Of a stretch of 64,000 nucleotides of DNA, positions 35,160 to 43,621 are shown piece by piece. The DNA lies in the NCBI RefSeq assembly GCF_003337355.1, contig NZ_QPJW01000013.1, positions 1 through 64,000 of the forward strand. Direction: 5' to 3'. A program made the translations under genes and the position numbers. This DNA comes from Fontibacillus phaseoli (GTDB lineage: Bacteria; Bacillota; Bacilli; Paenibacillales; Paenibacillaceae). Numbering within the stretch: the stretch's first letter is position 1; each line of letters opens with the position of its first letter. The notes under the pieces are model-generated. The model saw only the letters and a program-made list of their open reading frames with translations. It ran no database searches and had not been told where the DNA came from.

Positions 35160-37186
35160 TGGAAAAATTCACTTTGCACATGCTGGAATATGAAAGTATC
35201 AAACAGGATCTGATGACGTTTGCCGTTTCTTACGAAGGCCGCGCACGGATTGCGAAACTGGCGCCGATGGAGGAACCGAGAATGATCGAGCGGGCGATCG
35301 GAGAAACGGCTGAAGCGCGCGAACTTATCGGGAAAGGCTCTAGCATTCCCCTTCCTTCGCTGGACGGGATCGAGTTGGTCATGTCGCTGATGGGAACGGG
35401 ATATTTGTTCACGGAGCAGGATCTGATGGCCGTGCAGACCTTTTTACAAAGCTGCGGCCAGTTGAAAAAGTATATGGAATCCAAGGGAGACTTGGCTTGG
35501 CAAATCGGCGTTTACGCCGGCTCGCTCCGGGATCTTCCCTCGGTGAGACAGGAAATTTTGCGCTGCATCCGGCACGGCGTCATCACGAATGAGGCAAGCC
35601 GGGAGCTTGAGAAGGTGCGCAGGAAGCTGGAGATGGTGAAGGAGAAAATCAGCAAACGAATCCAGTCCGTCATGTCCCGTTACGCATCCATTTTACAGGA
35701 GAACATCGTCAGCGTGCGGGGAGGACGGTATGTAATTCCGGTCAAGAAGGAATTTTACAGACAGGTCAAAGGCCGGATGCTGGATCAATCGACCAGCGGG
35801 CAGACGGTGTTCATGGAACCTGACGAAATTTCATCCCTTCAAGGAGAACTCGAGGCGCTGCAAGGCGAGGAATCCAGGGAAGAATCCAAAATTCTCGGGT
35901 ATTTGACCGATCTGGTGGAAAAAGAAAGTGATGAGATTGCCCGGAACATTGAGATCACGGGTACTTATGATTTCATTTTCGCCAAAGCGAAGTATGCGGC
36001 TTCCATTGGCGGCGTCCCCGTCCAGTTGAGCGCGCGCGGCGACACCGTACTGCGGGGAGCAAGGCACCCGAAGCTGCTAGGAAGCATGGTGCCGCTGGAC
36101 TTGGAGATCGGCTCCGACTATAAAACCCTGATCATTACAGGACCCAATACGGGCGGTAAGACGGTGGTGCTAAAAACATTCGGCCTGCTGGCGCTTATGG
36201 TGCAATCGGGATTGCTCGTGCCCGTAAGCCCCGACAGCCGGTTTGCGGTATACCGCGGGATTATGGCCGTGATCGGAGACGGGCAAAACCTGGAGCAGTC
36301 GCTCAGCACCTTTTCGGCACAGATTCAGACCTTGGTGTCGATGCTGAGGGACGCAGGCCCGTCCACCCTGCTGCTAATCGACGAATTGGCCGCAGGTACC
36401 GATCCTGGCGAAGGCATCGCCTTGTCGATCGCCATCCTGGAGGAGTTCAGCCGCAAAGGGGCCACGGTTCTTGTTACGACGCATTTTAACGAGTTGAAGA
36501 CGTTTGCCTCCAGGGCGGAAGGATTCCAGAACGCCCGGATGGAGTTTGACGCCGAAACGCTGCGGCCGCTGTATCGGTTGACGATCGGACTGGCCGGCCA
36601 AAGCTATGCAATCGAAATCGCCAAAAAACTGGGAATCACGTCCGATATTATTGCCAGGTCGCAGCATATCGTAAGCCGCCAGATCGGCGAAGGCGGCAAG
36701 GTGTCGCTCTGGGATGAAATCGTTCCGGAGCGGGGGGATAGCGGATCAGTCTCGCAATCGGGCATCCCTGACCGGTCTGAAGCCGGAGAGAGGGCGGATC
36801 CTAGGGCCAGCCGCGATAAGATTGCCAGAGGCGGCCGTCATGACCGCGAGGAAGCCAAAGAAGACTCCGAAGAGATCGGCGCAGTCAAACCGGCAAAGAC
36901 GGTGTTTGAAGTCGGGGACGCCGTCTACGTTACCGCCTTTGGAAAAATCGGCATCGTCAGCGAACCCGAGGATTCCCGGGGAATGGTCGGCGTCATGATT
37001 CAGAAGCAGAGGGTGAAGATGAACCGGAAAAGGTTGAAGCCTTATCTCAAGAAAGAGGAATTGTATCCCGAAGATTATGATCTGGATATTGTCCTGGACT
37101 CGAAGGAGAATCGGAAGAAACGGAAACTGATGGGAAAACGGCATGTGGAAGGACTGGAAATCATCCGCCGGCCCGGTGAACACTAA
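35160..37186 (+). CDS. MutS2-family ATPase lacking the Smr domain
   Basis: The 675-residue protein has the MutS2 core and clamp (about 1-310) and ABC ATPase motifs: Walker A TGPNTGGKT (327-335), Walker B LLLIDELAAGTDP (D408, E409), and the switch His in TTHFNELK. After a charged, low-complexity linker (about 520-580) comes a KOW-like segment VFEVGDAVYVTAFGKIGIV (582-600). MutS2 usually has about 780 residues and ends in an Smr nuclease domain. Here the chain stops at 675 and no Smr-like frame follows. MutS2 of B. subtilis splits collided ribosomes, so a splitting role without cleavage is plausible. The ATG has GGAGG seven bases upstream. Confidence 0.88.
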
Positions 37187-37281
37187 ATTGATCAAACATG
37201 AAGGAGCGATGGGATGAGTCGTATTGATAAAAGAAATTAAGCGGGGGAACGAAAGGAAAGAACGCTAGAATTTTAGAACAA

Positions 37282-37325
37282 TGGCCCTATTGGAGCGGAG
37301 TTGCATCCAAAAGGGCCAAATTTTT
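37282..37325 (+). terminator. Terminator after the MutS2-like gene
   Basis: TGGCCCT pairs with AGGGCCA, with an inner TGGA/TCCA helix, followed by AA and five T. Confidence 0.85.
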
Positions 37326-37364
37326 GCCTAACAGGGAACGAATTTCATGCGATTTGTCTCAGTT

Positions 37365-37865
37365 CTAGAATAACGTAAGCGGAAGCTCCAGCTTGTCCGT
37401 TAGCAACCCGACAAACCGTTCCAGGAATGTCTGATCCAGTCCATCAAAGCGGCCTTTAAGCGGACTGTCGATATCGAGTACGCCCAGAAGCTTACCTTCT
37501 TTTACGATCGGGACGACGATTTCGCTGTTCGACGCCGCATCGCAGGCGATATGTCCCGGAAAGTCATGGACGTCCTCAATGCGCAGCGTTTTCCGTTGCT
37601 CCGCGCTTGTTCCGCAGACACCCCTTCCAAGCGGGATGCGGATGCAGGCGGGAAGCCCCTGAAACGGGCCAAGCACCAATTCGGTTCCGTCAAACAAATA
37701 AAAACCTACCCAGTTAATATCCTTTAAAAAGAAATGAAGGAGCGCGGAAGCGTTGGCCAGATTGGCGGCTGTGCTTCGTTCCCCCTCAATGAGCGCTTGC
37801 AGTTGGGACAAAACGTTATTTTGCTGCTCCTCGCGGGAACCTGTTAGATCACCGGCATGAAACAT
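37365..37865 (-). CDS. Free methionine-(R)-sulfoxide reductase (GAF domain)
   Basis: The 166-residue GAF-domain protein has the three cysteines of fRMsr enzymes: C74 in LPACIRIP, C84 in GRGVCG and C108 in HIACDA. The surrounding pattern HIACDAASNSEIVVPI is diagnostic. It reduces free methionine sulfoxide in the cytoplasm. The ATG at 37865 is preferred because AAAGGAGG sits ten bases upstream; the ATG at 37874 is too close to that site. It is convergent with the MutS2-like gene. Confidence 0.93.
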   Translation of the reverse strand: MFHAGDLTGSREEQQNNVLSQLQALIEGERSTAANLANASALLHFFLKDINWVGFYLFDGTELVLGPFQGLPACIRIPLGRGVCGTSAEQRKTLRIEDVHDFPGHIACDAASNSEIVVPIVKEGKLLGVLDIDSPLKGRFDGLDQTFLERFVGLLTDKLELPLTLF

Positions 37866-37983
37866 AGCTGGCATTCCTCCTTTGTTTGTACAACCTATTA
37901 TACTGAATATGCGCTGTTTCCGCCTAATTATCGAAGGGTAATTTAAAACTGGAATGATTTAACGCCGGAAAGGGGATAATACC

Positions 37984-38292
37984 ATGCGCGCCGACGTGCA
38001 AAATCTGTTCATACGCATTCATATGCTCCATCAGGCTACACGCGAGGATCTTACCGTCAGCGATACGCTGCCGCTTTTGGAGGCACAAGGGTATAAAGTG
38101 GGAGAACGCGAAGTAAAACAGGAGCTTGAACGCTTAACGGAAGACAATTTTCTCACCTCTCACGATGATGTATATTCGATGACCGGCGCCGGGATGGAAG
38201 AGTTGAAAGAAATTCGCGCGGTGCTTGGGAAGCTATGCGAAACGGTAATTCAGCCGGTTGATGACGGAAAGACAAAAGCAGATTCAACATAA
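37984..38292 (+). CDS. Hypothetical helical protein, 102 aa
   Basis: This small soluble protein has the rhythm of a winged helix: helices at about 5-18 and 22-34, then VKQELERLTEDNFLTSHDDVYSMT resembling a recognition helix and wing. No family can be named. It could be a small DNA-binding protein. A GGGG ribosome site precedes the ATG and a strong terminator follows. It is divergent from the fRMsr gene. Confidence 0.7.
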   Translation: MRADVQNLFIRIHMLHQATREDLTVSDTLPLLEAQGYKVGEREVKQELERLTEDNFLTSHDDVYSMTGAGMEELKEIRAVLGKLCETVIQPVDDGKTKADST

Positions 38293-38305
38293 TGTCATAA
38301 TAGTC

Positions 38306-38341
38306 AAAAAACCGCCCGGACAAAACCCGGGCGGTTTTTTA
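38306..38341 (+). terminator. Intrinsic terminator
   Basis: AAAAACCGCCCGG pairs with CCGGGCGGTTTTT, followed by T. It closes the gene at 37984. Confidence 0.95.
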
Positions 38342-38443
38342 CACTCGCCGACAAAGAGTGATAAAATTTTCAAAATTTGCAAAATATGTTTTTTGGCATC
38401 ATGCACTATAATGGGCTCCAAGAATAAAAAGAAGGTGAAATGA

Positions 38444-38650
38444 ATGGTTTATCCCTCCTTCAAAAACTTCAATCGGACCCAGGGACGCCCGAAGGTTAGC
38501 TACGAATTGAAGGAAATGATTGAGCTTTTGCGGTCCGAACTCGTGATTGCAGCAGAACACGACAATTTCAATAGCGATACGGTGGTAGAATTAAGCCAAA
38601 GATTGGACCAATATATTGTAATGGCACAGAATCAAATGCTTGGCAGATAA
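38444..38650 (+). CDS. Spo0E-like aspartyl-phosphate phosphatase
   Basis: The 68-residue protein consists of two helices, with the Spo0E signature SQRLD at 51-55 and the preceding IELLRSELV helix. Members remove phosphate from Spo0A-P and so delay sporulation. The ATG has AGAAGGTGA upstream. It lies alone, ending five bases before the convergent alpha/beta hydrolase gene. It supports a spore-forming host. Confidence 0.9.
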   Translation: MVYPSFKNFNRTQGRPKVSYELKEMIELLRSELVIAAEHDNFNSDTVVELSQRLDQYIVMAQNQMLGR

Positions 38651-38655
38651 GCAAA

Positions 38656-39636
38656 CTACGTAGCTGCAGCCGTGTCGGAGCGGTCGTAAAGCCGTTCGAC
38701 GTCTATATGATGGCCTTCCGTTTCCAGTGCGTTCCGAATCAAGGCATGAACTTCCTCGGCATAACGTTTACGATCCACGCTATAGGCATTGGCATGAACA
38801 GCCCCTTCCACCAGCAGAAGCTGCTTGGGTTCCGGCTTCCGCTCGTATAACTCCTTGCTCATATAGGTAGGGACATAATTATCGTCGGTCCCGTGCACGA
38901 AAAGAACAGGCATCTTGCTGTGTTCCACGGCTTTGAGCGGACTGACCTGTTCCATTCTGAATCCCGCTACGCGCTCCATCCGCCGGTTGACTAGCTTCAG
39001 TAACGGGAAGGTGGGAATCTTATTGAGCACTCGTATCTGATGATGCATTAAACGCGTCAGATCCGAATAAGGGCAGTCTGCGATAACGAATTTGACATGG
39101 TGATCCGCAATTGCAAGATACTCCAGCACAGTCCCCCCGCCTAACGATTGCCCGTGCAGCCCGATAACGCACTCCTCTCCGTAATGGTCCAAAATCCACT
39201 CAATCCATGTCTCCACATCGAATTTTTCATGGAAGCCGTAGGTGGTATATAAGCCTTGGCTGTTTCCGTGTCTCCGCTGGTCGATTAACAGCATATTAAA
39301 TCCTTCTCGGTCAAACATATCGATATACTGGGTGGAGACATGCAGGGAAACGGTATAGCCATGGAAGATAATCATCCACCGCTTAGCCCCGGGATGGGTT
39401 TCCAGCGCGTAACCGCTTAACGTTAATCCGTCTTTCGATTTCGTCTGCACTTCCCTTTTCTCCAGGCTGTTGAAACGTTGACGGGAATACACGCCTGTCG
39501 ATTCCAAATACTCGAAAATGTTCTCGTGCTTCTGCAGCTTCATCTGGGTAATCTGGCGAAAGGCAAACTTCGTCATCCCGCTTATGGCAAGGGGTAACGT
39601 CATCGTGATCGCGAAAATAATCATGGAGTATATCAT
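38656..39636 (-). CDS. Alpha/beta hydrolase with N-terminal membrane anchor
   Basis: One hydrophobic helix (about 1-22) is followed by an alpha/beta hydrolase domain. The oxyanion region is IIFHGYTVS, the nucleophile elbow is HGQSLGGG, the acid is near HGTDDNYVP and the His is in GAVHANAY. The YqkD/BAAT-type fold suggests an esterase or lipase-like role at the membrane; the substrate is unknown. The ATG at 39636 has GGAGGA ten bases upstream; a longer frame to 39669 lacks good spacing. Confidence 0.88.
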   Translation of the reverse strand: MIYSMIIFAITMTLPLAISGMTKFAFRQITQMKLQKHENIFEYLESTGVYSRQRFNSLEKREVQTKSKDGLTLSGYALETHPGAKRWMIIFHGYTVSLHVSTQYIDMFDREGFNMLLIDQRRHGNSQGLYTTYGFHEKFDVETWIEWILDHYGEECVIGLHGQSLGGGTVLEYLAIADHHVKFVIADCPYSDLTRLMHHQIRVLNKIPTFPLLKLVNRRMERVAGFRMEQVSPLKAVEHSKMPVLFVHGTDDNYVPTYMSKELYERKPEPKQLLLVEGAVHANAYSVDRKRYAEEVHALIRNALETEGHHIDVERLYDRSDTAAAT

Positions 39637-39831
39637 AAGCAGGATCCTCCTTTTTTCCAGTCCCGTCATTCCTGTTTTCTATCTCTATAAATAGTATCAC
39701 CGAAAGGCGGGCGCTAAAATCGCGGAAGCTGACTTTTTCCTGCGTATCGGTCTTTGACGGCTTACAGGCTTTGTGATTATATAAGTGAATGAGGCATGGT
39801 TGAAGAAAGAACAGACGTTAGGGGGAGAACA

Positions 39832-40419
39832 ATGTATAAGTGCGGCGGTGAAATTCCGGCTTTGGAAAGCGAAAGGCTGCTGCTGCGGCGAATGGAGGCG
39901 GAGGATGCGCTTGAGATGTACCGGTACTGGAGCGACCCCGAGGTAGTTCGGTATATGAATATGCCGCCGTTTGCTTCCACCCGGGATACTCTCGAGATGA
40001 TCGATTTGCTCAATGGCCTTGCGGAGAGCGAGGATGCTTTGCGTTGGGGCATTGAGTTGAAGGAAAGCGGCAAACTGATCGGGAGCTGCGGCTTTAACGT
40101 TTGGGAGCTTGCGGGGGCTTACCGTGGAGAGATCGGTTACGATCTTGGACGTGAATTTTGGGGTCACGGGTATATGTCGGAGACTTTGCATATCGTGCTT
40201 CCTTACGGATACGAAACGATGGGGCTTAACCGGATCGAGGCGCTGGTGGATCCGAGGAATGTCGCGTCCAGGGCGCTGCTTCAGGCATTCGGGTTTCGGA
40301 AAGAAGGATTGCTGCGCGATTATCAGAAGACGGAAGAAGGTTTCGTCGACCTATTGATGTACTCATTGCTTAAAAAGGAATACGGCATGCCGCGAAAGAG
40401 GGAATGGGATATCACATGA
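39832..40419 (+). CDS. GNAT-family N-acetyltransferase (RimJ-like)
   Basis: The 195-residue protein starts with the RimJ/RimL motif ESERLLLRRMEAEDA. It carries the acetyl-CoA loop in YDLGREFWGHGYMSE and the later NVASRALLQAFGFRKEG. These enzymes acetylate ribosomal proteins or small amines; the substrate is unknown. The ATG at 39832 lies behind GGGGGAG. It overlaps the EcfT gene start by four bases, so the two are coupled, perhaps only by position. Confidence 0.9.
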   Translation: MYKCGGEIPALESERLLLRRMEAEDALEMYRYWSDPEVVRYMNMPPFASTRDTLEMIDLLNGLAESEDALRWGIELKESGKLIGSCGFNVWELAGAYRGEIGYDLGREFWGHGYMSETLHIVLPYGYETMGLNRIEALVDPRNVASRALLQAFGFRKEGLLRDYQKTEEGFVDLLMYSLLKKEYGMPRKREWDIT

Positions 40420-41159
40420 AAAGAAGCCGATATCTCCTGCAGGCCCTAGACCCGCTCAGTAAGCTGATTGCCGTATTCAGTATTGCGGTTTTGGCGATGC
40501 ATTGGGATACTCCCGTTCCACTCTGCATCATGCTTCTTCTGCTTACTACTACGGCCGTATTCGGAGCGGGAATGTCATGGAGCAGGTTGTCCTCGCGGAT
40601 GATGTTCATAACGGTTTTCGGGCTGCCCTTGTTCTTAATTACAGCGTTAACCTCACCAGCAGGCGAGGAATATATGGAGTGGGGAGTTCTCCGGATGTCG
40701 CAGGATTCGCTGTTGTATGCGGCCGCGATAACGCTCCGGATGTTTTGCATGTTTTTGTCATCGCTGATTTACATCGAAACGACGGATCCGCAGGATTTTG
40801 TGGTGATGATGACGACCCGGCTGAAACTGCCGTACCGGATCGTATTCGGCGTATCGATGGCGCTGACGTTTCTACCGCTTCTGGAAGACGAAGGGAGGAA
40901 TGCCGCAGAGGCCCGGAAAATCCGGCTCGGCCGTAAGCCCAAGGGACTCTGGGAACGGCTGTCGATCTGGCGCGGAAATCTGGTTGCCGTATTCGCGGGG
41001 GCGATCCGCCGGGTGGAACAAACCGCAGGCTCGATGGAGAGTAAAGGCTTCGGGGCATATGCCAAGCGCACTTTTTTACGCGAGGTCAGGATATCGGCCG
41101 GAGGATACATGCTCATGGTTCTAAGCATTGCTGCCGTGGCCGGAATATGGTTGTTGTGA
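40416..41159 (+). CDS. ECF transporter T component (YkoC-like)
   Basis: This 247-residue membrane protein has about five helices and the two coupling motifs of EcfT: EARKIRLGR in the cytoplasmic loop and SMESKGFG. It couples the ATPases to the substrate-binding protein. The ATG at 40416 overlaps the preceding stop (ATGA); an ATG four codons earlier is also possible. It lies upstream of the promoter at 41180, so it is not transcribed from the BirA-type promoter that serves its partners. Confidence 0.88.
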   Translation: MKRSRYLLQALDPLSKLIAVFSIAVLAMHWDTPVPLCIMLLLLTTTAVFGAGMSWSRLSSRMMFITVFGLPLFLITALTSPAGEEYMEWGVLRMSQDSLLYAAAITLRMFCMFLSSLIYIETTDPQDFVVMMTTRLKLPYRIVFGVSMALTFLPLLEDEGRNAAEARKIRLGRKPKGLWERLSIWRGNLVAVFAGAIRRVEQTAGSMESKGFGAYAKRTFLREVRISAGGYMLMVLSIAAVAGIWLL

Positions 41160-41179
41160 AGGCCCTACCCAAAAAGGTC

Positions 41180-41231
41180 TTGACGAATTCTAATTGTCAA
41201 CCTATATTTTAAAACATGGTTAACAATTAGA
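41180..41231 (+). promoter_or_regulatory. Promoter with a BirA-type operator
   Basis: TTGACG (41180-41185) and TATATT (41203-41208) are spaced by 17 bases. Arms at 41189-41202 and 41218-41231, 14 bases each with one mismatch, flank the -10 at a 15-base distance; their core is TTGTNAACC and GGTTAACAA. This is the biotin repressor (BirA) operator pattern of Firmicutes. It controls the S component and dual ATPase genes. Confidence 0.8.
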
Positions 41232-41251
41232 ACGAGAGGATGACGAAACCT

Positions 41252-41860
41252 GTGAACATGAATGATCGAGTGAAAACGAGGATTTTTCCCTTTAAGGCAT
41301 TTACCACCCTGGATATCGTACTGATGGCGATGCTGGCTGCCGCCAACGCCGTAATGACGGTCTATCTATCGCCGTTAAATCAGGCGCTGAACGGCTTGGG
41401 AGGACCGATTGCGGCCTCTACGGTAACGGGATTGTACATGATCTACGGATTGCTTGCCTGTTATATTATCCGTAAACCGGGGACAGCGGTGATCACCTAC
41501 GGGATCGGAGCGGTGGTCCAGGCTTTTATGGGTTCGGCATACGGGATAGCTTCCTGTTTTGTAGCTGCGGCCTGTTATATGGTCGTTGCCGAAGCGGTAT
41601 TCGCCTTTTTCCGGTACAGAAAGTGGAACATGCCAGTAATGCTGCTCGCGGGAGGAGCCCTGGTGCCGATTTGGTTTTTCTTTGCCGCCCGGATGTTCGG
41701 CTATACGAAATGGGGGACCGACATTCTGTTGATTGCGCTGGTTGTCCGTATTTTGAGCGGAATCGTGCTTTGCGGAATGTTATCCAAGCTGCTTGGCGAC
41801 ACGCTGGCACGAAGCGGCCTGTTGCGGCGGTTCGCCGTGAAGCAAGGGGCGGAGGGCTAG
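41252..41860 (+). CDS. ECF transporter substrate-binding component (YkoE-like)
   Basis: This 202-residue protein has five or six membrane helices. It resembles YkoE in the segments CYIIRKPGTAVI and RILSGIVLCGMLSKLLGD; YkoE is the S component for hydroxymethylpyrimidine/thiamine in B. subtilis. It is not BioY-like in any motif I can see, although the promoter has a BirA-type operator. The start is uncertain: GTG at 41252, ATG at 41258 or ATG at 41240. The last is too close to the AGAGG. The dual ATPase gene follows after three bases. Confidence 0.8.
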   Translation: MNMNDRVKTRIFPFKAFTTLDIVLMAMLAAANAVMTVYLSPLNQALNGLGGPIAASTVTGLYMIYGLLACYIIRKPGTAVITYGIGAVVQAFMGSAYGIASCFVAAACYMVVAEAVFAFFRYRKWNMPVMLLAGGALVPIWFFFAARMFGYTKWGTDILLIALVVRILSGIVLCGMLSKLLGDTLARSGLLRRFAVKQGAEG

Positions 41861-41863
41861 ACG

Positions 41864-43498
41864 ATGGCTCCCTGGATTTCTTCTTCCGAACCGGTTCGGC
41901 AGGATTGTGGAATTCCGGCCATTAAAATGCAGAATGTGACTTATGCTTACGAATCCGGAGCCCGTCCGATCATTGACGGAGTTTCGCTTACCGTTAATGC
42001 GGGAGAGTGGGTGACCGTCACCGGGCCTAGCGGCTGCGGCAAGTCGACTTTGTCCGGGCTGCTCAGCGGATATTTGCCGCGTGCGGGCGGGGGGATCCGG
42101 ACAGGCGGCTTGAAGGTGAGCGGACTTGATCCGGCTACGGCGGAAATCGCTGACATGGCGGGCTTGATCGGCATTGTTTTTCAGGACCCGGACGCGCAGC
42201 TTGTACAGGGACGGGTGGAGGACGAAGTAGCTTTCGGTCCGGAAAATCTTTGCTATCCGCCCGAGATTATCGAGGGGCGGGTAACTGCGGCCCTGCGGGA
42301 TGTGGATCTGCAGGGGCGCCGCCGGGACAGCGTGAACCAGCTGTCCGGCGGGGGGCGCCAGCGGACGGCAATCGCGTCCGTGCTGGCGCTGGAGCCGCCG
42401 ATCCTCGTGCTCGACGAGGCGGCGGCAAGCTTGGACGCCGCGGCCCGGCGGCGTCTGCTGGCGCTGCTGCGCCAGCTTCACCAGCACGGACGGACGCTGG
42501 TGACGGTGACGGGGCGGCTCGACGAGCTCGCCCTGGCCGCGCAGCGGATGGTCGTGCTGAACGCCGGCCGCGTCGCGGCGGACGGGCCGGCGGCGCAGTT
42601 GTTGCGCGAGCATCGCCCGCTGCTGGGGCGCCTGGGGCTGCTGCCGCCCGGGGCCCCAGCAACAGGCGAAGCGTCCCTGGGGGCCGCGGCACCTGAGATC
42701 CAGCCGGGCGGCTCCGATGCCGTCTCCGGCGCGGCCGACAGCATTGCCGGGCCTAATCCGGGCCCGCATCGTTCGGGCGGATCTCCGCTGCTGGAGATCG
42801 CCGGACTGTCCTTTGCCTACGGGTCAAAGACCCGGCGGCAAAGGAGAACGTCGGTTCAAGCGATGGAACCGGCCGCCGTGCTGCAGGATATCCATATGTC
42901 GATTCGCGAAGGCGAATGGCATATTTTGCGGGGGGAGAACGGCTCAGGCAAAACGACGCTCTCCCGCCTTATGCTGGGACTGCTACAGGCCCCCCCTGAA
43001 TGCATCTACTGGAGGGGACGCGATGTTTCGCGGCTCTCGCTGTACGAACTGGCAGCTGACATCGGCTATGTCTTTCAGCACCCGGAACGGCAATTCGTGT
43101 CTTCGACGGTGCTGGACGAGCTGCTTTACGGGCCGCGCAGTACTTTGAGGCTGCGGCCCAAAGAGAACGCGCCGGGACCTGTACTTCGGCAGGCCCGGGA
43201 CATGCTGCGGCTGGTCGGACTGGAAGGCCGGGAGCAAACATCTCCTTACTTGCTCAGCGGCGGAGAGAAGCGCCTTCTGAGCGTTGCGGCATGTTTTATG
43301 TTGGGAAAGAAATTGATCCTGCTGGATGAACCGACGGTAGGTACGGATTACGCAGGGGCAAGGTTACTTTCGGAGCTATGCCGCAAGACGGTCGCGCAAG
43401 GAGCCGCCCTCTTGATGATCACGCATGAACCGGAATTTTTCGCCGGGGAGAACACTAGAATCTGGACGCTCGAAAACGGTCGTTTGCGGGAAGAATAG
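41864..43498 (+). CDS. Dual-domain ECF ATPase (YkoD-like)
   Basis: Two ABC ATPase domains are fused in 544 residues. NBD1 has Walker A GPSGCGKST (54-62) but signature LSGGG (160-164) and Gly217 in place of the switch His. NBD2 has Walker A RGENGSGKT, signature LSGGEKR, Walker B LILLDEPTVGTD and ITHEPEF, all canonical. One ATP site is therefore probably degenerate. The linker and the end of NBD1 (about 42270-42760) are strikingly GC-rich and Ala/Pro/Arg-rich compared with the flanks. A weak hairpin at 43519-43533 may end transcription. Confidence 0.9.
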   Translation: MAPWISSSEPVRQDCGIPAIKMQNVTYAYESGARPIIDGVSLTVNAGEWVTVTGPSGCGKSTLSGLLSGYLPRAGGGIRTGGLKVSGLDPATAEIADMAGLIGIVFQDPDAQLVQGRVEDEVAFGPENLCYPPEIIEGRVTAALRDVDLQGRRRDSVNQLSGGGRQRTAIASVLALEPPILVLDEAAASLDAAARRRLLALLRQLHQHGRTLVTVTGRLDELALAAQRMVVLNAGRVAADGPAAQLLREHRPLLGRLGLLPPGAPATGEASLGAAAPEIQPGGSDAVSGAADSIAGPNPGPHRSGGSPLLEIAGLSFAYGSKTRRQRRTSVQAMEPAAVLQDIHMSIREGEWHILRGENGSGKTTLSRLMLGLLQAPPECIYWRGRDVSRLSLYELAADIGYVFQHPERQFVSSTVLDELLYGPRSTLRLRPKENAPGPVLRQARDMLRLVGLEGREQTSPYLLSGGEKRLLSVAACFMLGKKLILLDEPTVGTDYAGARLLSELCRKTVAQGAALLMITHEPEFFAGENTRIWTLENGRLREE

Positions 43499-43621
43499 CA
43501 AGTAAGGGACAGCAGGCACTGAGCTAGGCTCAGTTACTTGGTGTCTTTCTTTTTCAATGGGCTTCCTATATAATAGTTAACTTGTGAATGTCCGTTTGGG
43601 GAGAGAAAGGAAGTCATTATT

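Noticed and set aside
37214-37240. Eight-codon ORF after the MutS2-like gene with an AAGGAG site
   Set aside because: It lies between the stop and the terminator, encodes only MSRIDKRN and pairs with nothing visible; probably chance or a gene remnant.
41780-42769. Antisense frames over the dual ATPase
   Set aside because: They arise from high GC content, which removes stop codons; the sense strand has full ABC motifs.
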